Origin: Membranipora membranacea | Taxonomy: Eukaryota > Bryozoa > Gymnolaemata > Cheilostomatida > Membraniporidae | Direction of reading: 5' to 3' | DNA: 64,000 nt | Assembly: GCA_914767715.1 (NCBI GenBank) | Contig: OU612069.1 | Coordinates: 27,587,387 to 27,651,386 of the forward strand | Shown here: piece after piece, positions 44,370 through 56,213 of the stretch | Layout of the letters: each line of letters starts with the position of its first letter | Numbering within the stretch: the stretch's first letter is position 1 | Made by a program: the position numbers and the translations under genes | The notes under the pieces: generated by a model | Database searches by the model: none | Seen by the model: the letters and a program-made list of their open reading frames with translations, nothing else | Told to the model about the DNA's origin: nothing

Positions 44370-44648
44370 GTGCTCTTTGTTTTGGATTGTAAAACTAAAA
44401 GTGGAATCATGCCTTTAAAGTGTCCTGGTTGTGACAAGAAACAAGCATCCTATAAAGAGGTAGGAAACACTGCGAGACTGCTGCCAAACTGCAGAAGCTT
44501 GCTAAAATGGGAGACTCCCAAAACTGTGTTTCGGTTAGACACCATAGTCCTCTTACATGTCACATGTAACCTTTCCCAGTTCGCAGGTCGCTCCACAGCC
44601 GCTCATTGTGGTTTAGGCATAGGGATAATAGGGGCTGGCATAACATAA
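44370..44648 (+). CDS. Short ORF with a CxxC motif, unknown
   Basis: An ORF with MPLKCPGCDKKQASYKEV, followed by a Leu/Pro-rich stretch. The CPGC could be half of a zinc knuckle but no partner Cys pair is clear. It may be the N-terminus of the broken transposase-like gene that ends at 48408. Confidence 0.25.
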   Translation: MLFVLDCKTKSGIMPLKCPGCDKKQASYKEVGNTARLLPNCRSLLKWETPKTVFRLDTIVLLHVTCNLSQFAGRSTAAHCGLGIGIIGAGIT

Positions 44649-44689
44649 AGTTAAAGCAAGGTATTGAGTCTTATGATCGTTAAGGCTGT

Positions 44690-46340
44690 GGAGAGCTCCT
44701 ACAGCCAACTGGACAAACTAGGACAACTCGTCGGTCACCCTGCCACATGTAGACAACCTTGCTGACCTGTTACCGCCTACTATTCAAAGATATTGGGGCA
44801 ACTGCTATGACATACTGCCACAAGAAGATAAAATTCAACCATTTGAGCGTCTCATGAGATTTCTCGAGAGTGGGGGTCTGGAAATGCTAGTAAAAACTCT
44901 ACAGGTAAATCTGAAAGTTCCATCGGCGCTTGCGGAATGCATAATAGTAACCAACAACCCCTAGCTGAATGTAGGAGTTTTCTTTCCATAAATGCCTTTG
45001 AAAGATATGACTTGTGCAAGATTCATAATGTATGTGTTAGGTGCTTGACTAAACATGATCCCTGATCAGGCTTAGGTTTAAACGAGGCTGTGCTAAGAAA
45101 GCAAAAAAATAAAATGGGGCTCTCTGCATAATATCACTGACAAACTATCATGACATTTGATTCTCAGTAGGGGTCCATCACAGCAGAATCCTACTGAAAG
45201 ACAAGCCCAGCCACTCATCCTTAAAATATTATCGAAATCGTATTCAGACAGGCAGATTTCGAAATAGTTACTAATCACACTTTTCAACTGTAAAAAAAAA
45301 GAGAAAGAAAATATTCCTGAAGTTATGGGGGAAAAATACAACACTGGTGGAAATGACTATAGAACTGATATGTTGTTATTCACAGGCTTGCTATGATGAT
45401 GGAGATGCCACAAGGTGTAGCGGCAATCATCCTAGCAATCCAACATCATCGGTGTGTAACTACCTTGTTGGGTTTGGGAACTTCTCAATAACCGTTGTGA
45501 CCCAAGGGCCTGGTATGTGTTCACAGTTTTTGTATGGATTACAAACGATAGCAGTCAACAGATGAGATTCACTGCTGGTAGAAAGCAAAGTGGTCTCCGG
45601 TCATTACCTTTTTACATATCAAATCAGCTGCTGTCCAAATCATTGGAAGTGAATTTGACTACTGTATGACAGAGAATGAGAATGAACTGATGATGGCCAT
45701 GGAAAGAGCTCCTATCATTTGTCCAAACAGCTTCTTTCAACAGAATGGCAGTAGCTGATCTGCTCCTCTCACAGGCCTATCTGTCCCCTGTTACAGAAAA
45801 CAGAAGAGCATAAACTCTGACATCCCCTTCTTGAAGGACACTATCGACCTTCAGTCCAATATTATTGTTTTGTAAGTTGAGTTAGTGAAATACACACTTC
45901 ACGCTGCTCTGATCACCTTTTCTTTATTCTGTTTATTGTGTTGACGCCTTAGGCCCTACATCAAAACCGCTCAACACCTACCTCTCAATAAACCAACTGC
46001 TATCAGGCAACTTATGACAATATAAGAAGATAGCTCATCACTAAAGAAGCACAAGTGTCGGCCAGCAAAATACCGAAGCTGTATCAAAGACTACCTTGTG
46101 AAAGACCTAACTTCATCGGTACGGAAATCTCAAAGTTCATCCTTGAAATCGCCAACCAGTAAAGCAACATTAAAGTCAGCTGTCAAGTTTGTATCATTAC
46201 CCCCCTGCCTGCATCATCACAGGCTCCAAAACCAAGAACTATTCCTCTTCAAGCAGACATCCCTATATCTTTAAAGGACCCAACCCACATGCTGGATGAC
46301 AACGATATTAATATGGCATTAACCCTTATGCAAAGGCCAA
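44690..46340 (+). pseudogene. Decayed coding-like stretch, possibly upstream part of the 48-kb transposase-like gene
   Basis: Scattered frames look coding, for example RYWGNCYDILPQEDKIQPFE near 44.8 kb and THMLDDNDINMALTLMQR near 46.3 kb. None is long and stops are frequent. The latter piece resembles the short acidic motif that precedes protease-like or transposase domains in some TEs, but I cannot name it. Confidence 0.3.
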
Positions 46341-46378
46341 AGTTGATTTGATTGATTTATTACTTCTATTATAATTTC

Positions 46379-47176
46379 TTTCCTATGATGGCCACTTTCA
46401 AGAGACCAAGTTATAGCAGTGACGATGAGTTATCTGATGATATGAGCGCATATAGAAGAGGACATCATCAGCCTTCCTTACTTTCCCTTTCAGCCCTCCA
46501 TCCTTTGTTAACCCCTCCCCTGGATGTTGATTATTGCCCTGGCGTCTACTCCCGGTTCAATGTTGGGCATCTCACATTGCCAATGTTGAAAATATGCCCG
46601 ATACAACTACACACAAACCGAAAGCTTCAAGTTCTTAATCTTGCAAAAAGGAGCAGAGAGAAAAGAAAAAACACAAACGGAAAGCAGGAGGTAAACTTTG
46701 GTAAGAAAATGGGTATTTTGTGTTTTTTTTCTAATATTTATCGTATTGTTATGTATTGTGATCACTATACTGGTGCTTGGGTAATGATGTCTAAGAGTTC
46801 ATTGGGTTGAAGTACTTATAATAAAAGGTCAAAGTTTTCTGTTGTTCTCCATAATAACCAAAAAAAAAATTTTATTTCAACAACAGACTTGGAAGTGTCA
46901 TAAATGTATGGTAACAAGGCTAACTTTTTACACTTATTATGTGAAATGTTTCAGTGACACAAAGGTAGTATAAATGTTTTGTTAGTTACTCCATTCACCT
47001 GGAAATCACATCAGAGAGATGGTAAAGGATGCAAGGAGGGGTTTGTTATGTGTGATTGGACAAATAACTTTGTCAGAGGATTTGTAGGCAACGCCTACAA
47101 ATTTTGCAGGCAACGTCAAGAGCTGGCTTCAGACGAGCCTCCTACTAAGAAAATTGTGCTGACAATGAATGTTTAA
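46379..47176 (+). pseudogene. Two decayed ORFs, unknown
   Basis: 46379-46810 is an ORF with SYSSDDELSDDMSAYRRG and a basic Lys/Arg segment at 46.65 kb. 46979-47176 reads TPFTWKSHQRDGKGCKEGFV, then FVRGFVGNAYKFCRQRQE. I do not recognise these; they sit between pieces of transposase-like genes and are probably parts of them. Confidence 0.3.
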
Positions 47177-47879
47177 GACCATAGTAGACATCAGCAAAAC
47201 TCTACCCAACAATGATGACACTACCTTGCATAGAGCATGTGAAATAGTCACGATCGTCAAGCACGTTCATGATATGACTGCTGGCATGATGGCAACTGTT
47301 CGTACCGTGAGCGTTACACATATGAAAGTTCCAGCCATTTGTTTATTCACCTTCTGAAGCTGGTAGACGAGCCAAACACCAGAATTTCCTTTGTCGGCTA
47401 TGATTGTGCATGTGAGTTTGTGCCGTTTCTGAGAAAATTCAAAAGAAGGGAACGTTGGTGCCGACGAGCTCTTTGAGAAGAGTTGCCTGGTAGACAACTT
47501 TCAGATTGGTGGCCAAACGAGCAAAGCCTGTAACCCTGACAGTGACCGTTATGAATTTCATCATAGCCTAACGAAATTTATCACCATTGGAAACGTTCAC
47601 ACTGAATGCGCGGAGAAGACACTCTCATGGTTTAAGCGCTATTAAAGTATAGCTAAGTACACATGCCAGAATTATTTTTGTTACTTTAGTAACTAATAAG
47701 AATCCATCCCTAATAACTAATCAAACTAATAACTACATCAAACCCAGACATGAAAGAAGCCCCAGTTAAGAGGCGAAGAACTGTATCTAATGCCTTCAGA
47801 CGAGATAGAGATAGCTATGTGACTCCGCAGTCAAATCGAGAGATCTACATAGATGATTAAGAACCACAGTACAATGAAA

Positions 47880-48408
47880 ACCAATTCACATGCAGCTATG
47901 TTCCATGTCATATCCCGAGGTCACCAGCTTGGTGATCTGGTCTGACGGTTGCTCCTGCCTATACAAATCAAGGATCCCACTGTACAACCTATCTCAATCA
48001 TTTGGTTTAAATCACCACGTTACGTCGAACTGGTTTGACAGCAGGCACGGTAAGGGAGAGAGCGATGGTGAGAGTGCCGTAGTGAAAAATTACTTAGATA
48101 ATTCCATCAAGAGTGAGCAGCAGGTGGTCCATGATGCAAAGTCAGCGTTCCGAATGCTAAATGGCTCCCACCTCAACAAACCTGATGGTGAGTCCAGGAG
48201 GCATTTTTGTTTTGTGGATGCTGCTAGTGTCAAGATCAGACAAGTTACTCCAAGTAGTGTTGTTCCAGTGCCAGGAGTCAGGAGTACACATCAGGCCAAA
48301 GTAACCCCTGGTAGCAGTTTACTCTATTGGCGCTCCTCATGCTATTGTACCCATGAGGATGAATGTAAGCACAGTGATCTTCCCGAGAAATTCACATATC
48401 CTGGTTAG
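47880..48408 (+). pseudogene. Second transposase-like fragment with HGKGESDGE motif
   Basis: The ORF reads VTSLVIWSDGCSCLYKSRIP, then SNWFDSRHGKGESDGESAVV, then KNYLDNSIKSEQQVVHDAKS. The 'DGC' and 'HGKGESDGE' positions parallel 'SDG' and 'SHGKGAVDG' in the 41-kb protein, so I infer two distant families of one fold. The ORF is open for 172 codons but lacks the N-terminal half; it ends at 48408 or at a donor. Confidence 0.55.
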
Positions 48409-48802
48409 TAGACAATCGGTTTTATAATCTTTGCTCTTTTCTGTTTTGTAGACTGGACTTTAATAAATGAGGCCAAGTATCTAGTGAATAGTGCATGGTG
48501 ATGGAACTTAGTAATTCTAAACCCGCTTTCCTTGCTTTGCTTCTGTCATTCACTGCATGGCTTAAGGGACTGCTACACAGGTCGATGTTCGGCATCTATT
48601 AGCATCGACATAGGCTACGATGGGATCGACCCGTGCTCAACGATGTGCATCGTATGCATCTATAGGCAACACCGGTGTGTTGGTGTCTCAGTCGACTTAG
48701 TAGGTCGATCCTCTCTTTTCATTGGCTGATGGGATTATAGCAGTAACGCGCGAAAAGTTAGTGGTCACATGAAACACACATTACATGTCAAAAACTGAAA
48801 TC

Positions 48803-48953
48803 ATGGAGGAGCTTTTGATAACTTTAGTGAGAAGTTATCCAGTTATTTATGGCAAAAAACACCACCACTATAAGGATAGGGCTGGTGTTGTGATGAATAT
48901 ATGAAGGACCATCAATGGGAAGCCAAGGAATGCTGGTTATGAGGAATTTGCAG
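48803..48953 (+). pseudogene. MADF-domain gene, exon 1, with W-to-stop change
   Basis: ATG opens MEELLITLVRSYPVIYGKKH, the start of a MADF (Myb/SANT-like) DNA-binding domain. TGA at 48897-48899 replaces the Trp usually found in 'N-W--I' of the MADF domain (sequence reads NI-stop-RTI). The exon ends in phase 1 at GTATAA and fits the next exon in phase. MADF proteins act with PIF/Harbinger transposases or as host transcription regulators. Confidence 0.65.
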
Positions 48954-49388
48954 GTATAAAAAGGACATATGACTCAATCTCCCTTGATGATGAGTTTGTT
49001 TTTCTAGTAGTTTTTTTTTACTTGTTTCTTGTTGGCTATATTTTATCATATCATTCAATATCATTATGTGGGTGGATATCTAGATGTTCATGACTCACTC
49101 TTGAGCAAGCAAATGGTCACTTGTATCTTTGTATCAAGAGAGAAATACATGTATGATACAACTGAATTCAAAACTCTAAAAAAAAGTATGATTGAGAAAA
49201 GCTTTCATTTAAAAAATTTATAACATTGTTCAGTAATGTAGAGCAGGATAGGAGACTCCTTCCCAGTAGATGTAGTAGTACAGTACTGTATTAAATTATA
49301 AAATAAATGATCTATTCATGCATTTCAGCCAGAACTTGTAATTAATTAATGCTGGAGTAGGCCTAACATTTATTTACTTGTTTTACAG

Positions 49389-49557
49389 ACGATCTTCCTC
49401 AACTGCAGAAGAAATGGCTTAAATTGAGGGACTCGTATTATCAGGCAAAGAAGAGACTAAAGAATAAGACAGCGAGTGGGGCTGGTGCTGTCAGAGAGCC
49501 CACATGGCATCTCTGGAACGAAATGACCTGGATGGATGACCACATGACAGTGAATGT
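49389..49557 (+). CDS. MADF-domain gene, exon 2
   Basis: After TTTTACAG the phase-1 frame reads DDLPQLQKKWLKLRDSYYQA, then KNKTASGAGAVREPTWHLWN, the second half of a MADF domain ('W--LRD-Y---K', 'W----M--L'). It ends at GTGAGT in phase 2 or at an in-frame TGA one codon later. Apart from the stop in exon 1 the domain is well kept, so decay is recent. Confidence 0.65.
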
Positions 49558-49559
49558 GT

Positions 49560-50770
49560 GAGTACTTTTTCACCTATTGTATAATATATAAGAACATGAG
49601 GATATGATACGCAAGTCAAATTACTTTAAACAATTATCAAGGCCTATTAAACTAGAACTGAATCAGGGATGCCAGGCTGCTCATTCCTGAAGATCATGAT
49701 ACATATAAAATGGAATAAAGGGAAGCTTCATGGTGAATGATGATAAGCGTCGAGCAACCGAAGAGCTTATGAAAGCTGAGATAGTGTAGCCTTATAATTG
49801 CAAGCCCTGACAGCTCTCATAAGGCATCGTGTCATTAACCCCTAACATATCATTTCAAAGTTGTAAGCTAAAAAATTTTGGTGATTATAAAATGTGGGGA
49901 AAAGTTTTCACTGCTAGACTTAGGATTAAAAAGAGGCGGGAAGCTGGGAAAGCACCCAGGTTCCCATCAATCTTATGTGGGACATGCTGCTGATAAGATA
50001 TAATAATAATAAATCACCAGGTTGAGTACATCTCTTTTGTGAATGATACGAAGAAGCACTCATTTCTACATAAAATATTTGGATTGTTTATAACATAAAA
50101 ACATAATCATGTTCGATACAAAAATAACACGGGCTTGTTTATTGTGCGATATCCTGTAAATAATCCAATGTGTTTTTATTCAGAGGATCTGCACGTATAT
50201 TACTGATTGAGTACAGAAACAATGTGGCCATATATGCCGGGGGGGGGGGGGGGGTGCTGCCTATAACTCCTGCCTCCGCAAATACTGTTAAATTTTAGTA
50301 CTCTTATCCTTGTATGCCTATGTGAGTCCTTTGCAAAATCTAGTAGACATTATCATAGTCATCTGCGATCTCTAAAAGTGTACGATCCTACAAAAAAAAT
50401 ACAAATCATTATCACTCGATCAATGGATATTATCATTGAAAGAGTTGGCAAGCTCTGGTAAAAATTAAATTGGAATTCATAAAACATTTTTAGCACCATC
50501 AAGGAAAAAATGATTTCCTATGTTTTCAGCGTTTGCTTTAACTAAAAAATTGCCCTTCTGTCGACTAGACTGTCTATACTGTGACGACTGCCTCTCAGAG
50601 ACTTACGTGTAGAGCTGGTGCCTACAGTCACTGGGTAACTTCGTAAAATCAATTCGATAAAGCGATTCACTGAAAATTCTGAACTCAGTAATGGCTATGG
50701 AATGGAATGGATACTAAAACAATCCACCCTTCGGCTATCCGCTGATCCCACTCACTCTGGGTACTACATT
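49560..50770. other. No supported gene; poly-G run at 50239-50254
   Basis: Spacer sequence. A 16-G run lies at 50239. No gene or clear repeat is seen before the LINE remnant. Confidence 0.45.
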
Positions 50771-50774
50771 TAAA

Positions 50775-51200
50775 ATGGACTGATAATACTGACCACATTT
50801 TTCGCCGATTGAAAAGCAGATTTTATGCATTGTCTAAGTTCAAATCTTTTTATCCGTCCAATACTCAATGTGAGTGTTTTGTGCAGTCTCTTATATTACC
50901 GATTTTATTATAGGAGGAGAGATCTCAATTATTATCTCCTTTTTCTACCTCATACTGCTGTGACATTCCTAATCTGATCTCAGACCGAATTCTTAGTACT
51001 GCAGTAAATTTTATTAATGACGAAGACCATATTTTTCACAAACATTATGTTCCCGTTAGGAAAGCATTTTTATCAGCTAAGGGCCGCCCTACTCGTTTTT
51101 TAAACAGTTTTATACCTTTTAGTATCAGACTCCTAAATGATAATGCCTTCTTACATTCACAATTATTTTGCTTCATCATTGATGACAAGCAGTAAAACAA
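50775..51200 (+). pseudogene. 5'-truncated LINE reverse transcriptase C-terminal remnant
   Basis: Frames read TDNTDHIFRRLKSRFYALSK and, after stops, FINDEDHIFHKHYVPVRKAF then RPTRFLNSFIPFSIRLLND. These match the region after the reverse transcriptase of non-LTR elements (H-I--R-KSR, then 'R--RF-NSFIP-SIRLLN'). The 3' end probably lies near 51480 (TTCTGTACCTGTTGTTATGA) with the GGGAGA array inserted or expanded inside. Confidence 0.6.
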
Positions 51201-51228
51201 TCTCTCAGTCTCAGTTCTAGTCAATTGG

Positions 51229-51336
51229 GCGAGGGAGAGGGAGAGGGAGAGGGATTAGGGATTAGGGAGAGGGAGAGGGGGAGGGGGAGGGATTAATAAA
51301 GAGGGAGGGAGGCGGGGAGGGAGGCGGAGGGAGAGG
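51229..51336 (+). repeat. GGGAGA/GGATTAGGG purine-rich minisatellite
   Basis: Repeated GGGAGA units with GGATTAGGGATTAGGG inserts and later GGAGGGAGGCGG units. It is strongly purine-asymmetric and capable of triplex or G-quadruplex. The translated minus ORF is low-complexity. Confidence 0.85.
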
Positions 51337-51479
51337 AATAAGGCATAATAGTACACAGAAAAACTCTCCTAGGTCGGCCCGCTCTTTTACTGAACCCTCA
51401 GGATAATCTCCTACATTTCGTAACAAGGCTGTCGACAGAAAACGCTCATCCTCCATTCTGTACCTGTTGTTATGATAAA

Positions 51480-52380
51480 AGATACTCTTAGTCATGTACC
51501 CGATGTACTACCGACTGGAAATCATTTAGTTTAAGTTGCGATATGCTTTCTTACCAAACAAGAGGCTATGTCCAGCCTAATGGACCAATTACTTTATTTA
51601 TAAAAACACTAAGAGATGTTTCAGGCGGGATGCTATCAGTTTCAAAGGTTGGCCAAGGGTACTATTACTTTCTCCTTTTCCATGCCTGCTTCCATATCCC
51701 TGGACTGTCCACAATCACGCTTACATCCGGTCTGTACTCTCTAGTCTTTTTTAATACAAATCACTAAAACATAAACCAAATCGAAATATAAGCTGATAAG
51801 GGCTTTTGTAAATTGACAAATATGGCAAAGCTCAGAGCCAAGAAGGTGAACTGTTTTTTTGTAGAGCTCTAGTATCACAGTTGGGTGACCACCATATTCG
51901 ACTGTGATTGCTGTACAGAAAAACACAGCCACTGTGTCTCCGACCTTCCAGATCCAGTAATAACAAGCGTAGAGCTTCCTCACTTCTTTTCTACTTGTCA
52001 TCTGACAAACAATTAAAAAAATATTACCTTTTGGGATCAAAAACATAAAAATTCAAATAAATATGCATTACCTTAAAGTCTTGCCTATAATAACACATGC
52101 TTTTCCTTCTCATATACATGTCAAACTAAGAAAATTGGTCTTATTGCAGAAGAGCAAATGCTTTTAAATTTTACGGAAATATATTTTACAAAACGTTCTC
52201 TTGTAATTTCATTTTAGCCCATAAGTGATTGCCAAAGTTAGAGTTTTGTCTATAATTAGTATTTGGTTCAGACAGGCGGGACCAACCTGGTCTCCTGCTA
52301 ATACAGGGATGATTGAGTCCTGTGAAGACTGAGCACCAGATCAGGGGCGTATATTCTAAAAAATTTCACTCACTGACTTT
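51480..52380. other. No supported gene
   Basis: ORFs at 51543-51767 (+) and 51741-52046 (-) are unsupported. No repeat family is recognised. Confidence 0.4.
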
Positions 52381-52398
52381 TTAGAGATGAGCATAATG

Positions 52399-52473
52399 AT
52401 CGGGCGCAGCCCGATCCACACGCCGTAGGCGTGGCGGGGAGGGTGTGGGAGGGGCGCTTGAGCGCCCTCCCAC
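52399..52473. repeat. Cluster of three GC-rich hairpins
   Basis: Perfect or near-perfect inverted repeats follow each other: ATCGGGC-GCA-GCCCGAT (52399-52415), CACGCC-GTA-GGCGTG (52419-52433) and a 12-bp stem with one bulge, GTGGGAGGGGCGC-TTGA-GCGCCCTCCCAC (52445-52473). The first two have 3-nt loops. The GC content stands out from the AT-rich surroundings. Confidence 0.85.
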
Positions 52474-52629
52474 CACGGAAATGTTTGCATATCGGTAGCA
52501 AAATAGTGCAAGTAGAGAGGTATTTCAATAGCTCACTGAGCTGTTGGGTACTTTCAGAAAACAACTCAATAGCAGTAGAAGATTACGGTAAAAATGCTCC
52601 AGTTATAAAGCACCCATTTGAAAAAAAAC

Positions 52630-52712
52630 TGACCTTGTTGGGATTCGAACCCACAACAATCTGATTAACAGTGATTATTAGGCAGCCGCTCTACACACTG
52701 AGCTATTCAGCC
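52630..52712 (-). repeat. tRNA-like element (Asn-like 3' half)
   Basis: On the minus strand: AATAGCTCAGTGTGTAGAGC as D-arm/A-box, CTGTTAATCAG as an anticodon-like arm with GTT, and GTGGGTTCGAATCCCA as T-arm/B-box. The acceptor ends (GGCTGAA and the 3' AACAAGGTCA) do not pair, and extra nucleotides separate D and anticodon arms. It is a tRNA-derived SINE head or a tRNA pseudogene. Confidence 0.55.
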
Positions 52713-54340
52713 ACTCACGGATATCTGTGGGCCGTGAGTGCTAATATACGCCACTGCACCAGATATAATGCAGACAACCATCAGGTAAACAAGCATCATC
52801 CCGTCTGAGTCTAGATAGCCCATTGCTCTCAGAGGATCAATAGAGCAGTATAGATACCCTCCGCCTAAGTAGTTCTGATGTTTGATTGTATAGTTAATAT
52901 TGTGCGGCAGCTCAAACATCAATCCAGATATGTATCAAAACCTACCAGACAAACGCAATATCAAATCTAGAGAAAAGAAAGCTCACTATGTGTACATACC
53001 ATAAAACTCTCCTTTCTCAATTAATCAACTAATCAAGCTTAAAGATTCACAATATTGCAGAGTCATTCGGACAATTTTTGTATGGCAATTCTAGTATTTC
53101 AATATGTTGTACACAAAGATTACAGCTTTTGTTAACTGAGAAACTAGTAGTGTCAGCTCCTTTGTGGACTTTACTTATTTTAGGTGCTCATCCGATCCAT
53201 GTTAGTACTGTCGCACAAAGAAGCATTCTGGTTTTTCTTATCCAGGCATCAGTAATAAGTCCACAAATAAGTGCACCTAAGTTCATGATGATGTGGGAGG
53301 CTATATTCACCGATAGTATCCTTCAAAGATATTTATGTAATGGATGAGCAAGCGTTTAATAACCTACAATCACTATGATCCCATGCTTCGACGAGTTGTT
53401 CGCTACCAAATAGGAACTGTGGCGATCCTCTCGTCTAAGTTGCCACACTGGTAACACAGTGTAGTTAAGGTCAGATCTGTGGCTTTTTTTGCATCATATA
53501 GACTTCAATGGAGATTAACCCACCTGCGAAAATTTGAGCAGTTGTTGTCCGATTTGGATATTTGAGCTATCATTTGAAAGGTTTTTCAATGGGTCATTGT
53601 ACATTTTGTCTTTCATGAGGGTTCACCAAAAATTTAATCACGTTTTGGGGAAAAAGGGTATTTTTAGGGTAAAAAAAACATGCCTTTAACCCACCTGATT
53701 TAATTTCTTTCCTAATGAACTCATTACTATGGATTTTTCTCAGATGGTAGTAAACATATTTATCTTCTGTACATCTTTAAACTTATGTCATTTGGTTCCA
53801 TAACAGAGGTGTTACGGGCTTTCATAGGTGGCCAACATCCATTTTTCACGATACATTTTCTAGCCATTAATTTTGCAATGATAGTTTAAATTGTAGCACG
53901 CCTGCCTTATGAATGCAGTATATGTTATAATTGAAGCGGTGTGTTAATTCATGGTCCATTGAGCACTTGTTGATCACGGGGGGGGGGGGGGGTTCACTAA
54001 AATGCGGAAATGCGGAATTTCTCTTGAAAGTACGCGTTAGCACGCGTGTTTCTCAGTTTTACGATGAAATGACTAAAATGCGGCAATTTGGAAAACACAT
54101 TCTAATTGGTTAATTGAATCCCACCAAGCCAATCAAGGGTAGTCATCGCATTTTCTGCCTAATCCAAAACATGGTCAGGATTTTGGTTGATGCCTGGTGG
54201 TGTTCTTCACGAAGAAGCTCTGTAAAGCTGCATACTCTACTCTGCTAATGAAGACTATACTGTTGTAGTGTTTTCCTTTCCAGTCTCAGCAAGTTTCAGG
54301 TAACAGTTTCCATCCTTGTATAGTAGTAGCACTCACTAAT
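52713..54340. other. No supported gene; poly-G run at 53978-53992
   Basis: Spacer with unsupported short ORFs. A 15-G run lies at 53978. No domains are recognised. Confidence 0.4.
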
Positions 54341-54345
54341 TTAGC

Positions 54346-54468
54346 TAACTCCAGATGCCTATGGCCTATACCTTGCTTGGAAAGGACTAGGATGGGTGAC
54401 CAATGTCCATGATCATGATCATGGACATTGGCAAAGTATACATGCTTGTAACTCCAGATGCCTATGAC
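54346..54468. repeat. 32-bp perfect palindrome between 17-bp direct repeats
   Basis: CCAATGTCCATGATCA plus its exact reverse complement form a palindrome at 54400-54431. ACTCCAGATGCCTATG occurs on both sides (54346 and 54452). The layout resembles a small inserted hairpin with duplicated flank. Confidence 0.75.
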
Positions 54469-54726
54469 TTTACTGTAGGTATTACTATTACTACTACTTA
54501 CTCAGCTTACTGGTTACAAGTCTAGTAGCCTTCCCACTCACTGAACTAAACCATTACACTGCTGTTATATACCAACACGTTGCACTTACTGAAGTCAGTG
54601 CTGTATTGTGTGCTTAAGTAAACAAGAATATTGAATCCACAATATGAAAATGAAGATGGCATAGCTTTGTCTGTGTATGGCGGTCTGCTAATTTCAATCC
54701 ATATCTCAATATTTTGTTGGATGTAG

Positions 54727-55164
54727 GTCCCTGTGGTTGCTATTGATGACAAAAGAGAGATAACTGCTCTGTTGACTATATCAATGAGTGGAAGGTTACT
54801 CCCACCCCAGCTGATCCATGCAGGGAAAACCCCACGCTGTCATCCTCAATATCAGTTTCCTGAGGATTGGTCTGTAACACACAGTGACAGTCACTGGAGC
54901 ACTGAAGCAACAATGCTGGAGTACTGCGACAGTATCATAAAAGCATATATATACAAATGCAGAGATAATCTCAATAATCAATCCAAAAAGGCATTGGAAA
55001 TTATGGATGTTTTTGCGAGTCACCGTACACAGTCTTATAAAGATAAGTTACTCTCCATGGGTTGTGAGTTTATTTATGTCCAGAGGTTTCCGGCTAGCTG
55101 GCATAACAGCATGTGCATTGGTTACCGGGCCCGCAACGAGAAGGTGTTCATATCCACTTTATGA
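54727..55164 (+). pseudogene. pogo-type DDE_1 transposase exon (partial)
   Basis: After GATGTAG the frame reads VPVVAIDDKREITALLTISM, then GRLLPPQLIHAGKTPRCHPQ, then EDWSVTHSDSHWSTEATMLE, and ALEIMDVFASHRTQS with the second catalytic Asp (codon 55006-55008). This is the core of a DDE_1 (pogo/Tigger-like) transposase. The first Asp (DxT) would be in an upstream exon not found. After FIYVQRF the sequence departs from the family, so the third Asp ('LQPLDV') is absent. The 143-codon frame itself has no stop. Confidence 0.7.
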
Positions 55165-55790
55165 ATAAGATTTACTCACACAAAAGTGTAAACTTGATCG
55201 ATAACAATATACAGCAGCACTGTATGGACTGTAAATAGTTTTATAAGAGTTCTTAAAACAGTGCAGTTTTAGCACTTTTAGCAGATACTGTACAGTAAAC
55301 ACGTTTGTTTTCTTGAAATAACATGATTACTACCACAGGTACATGTATGTGAAATAAATGTTTACCAATGTAATAAGTAAACACTTGATTCATCTCCTTG
55401 TTCAGTAATTAGTATCAGACTCAGGGATTGGAGTTGTCTACCCTCCTGACATGAACACATAATTTTTGTAAGCAGCAGCTGTTTTGTGATTGTACCTATC
55501 TAGCAATATAAAAACCTAGTAGAAATAAATTGTTGAGGTCAGGTTAATAGTAAAAACTAATTGATGAAGCCAAGTAAGTAGTTAAAAATTTAGGCCATTT
55601 TTGGCACAAAAATGTTAAATATTATAACGTATTTTAAATCCATTCTACAGTTTGTACCTGTATTCACATTTGATGTCACATTTTACATATTTATGTACAT
55701 TTACATATGTACAATTTACATATGTACATTTTACACATGATGTCACATTTTTACATAATTGCAGGTAACAATTAAAATGAATCACTACGA
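55165..55790. other. AT-rich spacer with ATGTACAT-type short repeats
   Basis: Repeated TTACATATGTACA and GATGTCACATTTT units lie at about 55650-55760. The rest has nothing recognised. Confidence 0.5.
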
Positions 55791-55824
55791 AGCTCATTTA
55801 CTGTTGACAATCTACGATCCCAGT

Positions 55825-55915
55825 CCAGTGGTGTCCCAAGGCCCCAAAGACCCCCAATGCCGTTGGGGAAAGAGATTTTGGCCCATACACAACCCCAACG
55901 GTCGTTGGGTAAGAA
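55825..55915. repeat. GC-rich hairpin pair
   Basis: CCCCAA-TGCCG-TTGGGG (55852-55868) and CCCAACG-GT-CGTTGGG (55894-55909) follow AAGACCCCC, and the segment ends in GGGTAAGAAAATTT. A related arrangement (AGACCCC plus hairpin, GGGGTAAGAAAATTTT) occurs at 57998-58110. Confidence 0.65.
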
Positions 55916-56213
55916 AATTTGTTTATTATTCATTTTTGTATCATCATTTTTGTGGTCACTTTGTGCAGCTGACAAGCTCCTGACCGTAACTACAACTGTT
56001 ACTAAGGAAGTACAGTAGTGAGTAGGTACCTATTGTGGTAAAGGCACTGTATAGCCTGGGTTTTCCAACAAAATGAAAGTTCTGCTGAACACTGATCAAG
56101 ACCTATCTATATTTTTATGTTATGAATCTTAGAGACTGAGGCTAGGTCAAGGTTATATTTATATGAAAAGAAAGATTTTTTTCTTTCATACATTCATTCA
56201 TTTCCCATGAAAT

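Noticed and set aside
51262-51495. 77-codon minus ORF with a Pro/Ser tail
   Set aside because: It is encoded by the GGGAGA minisatellite.
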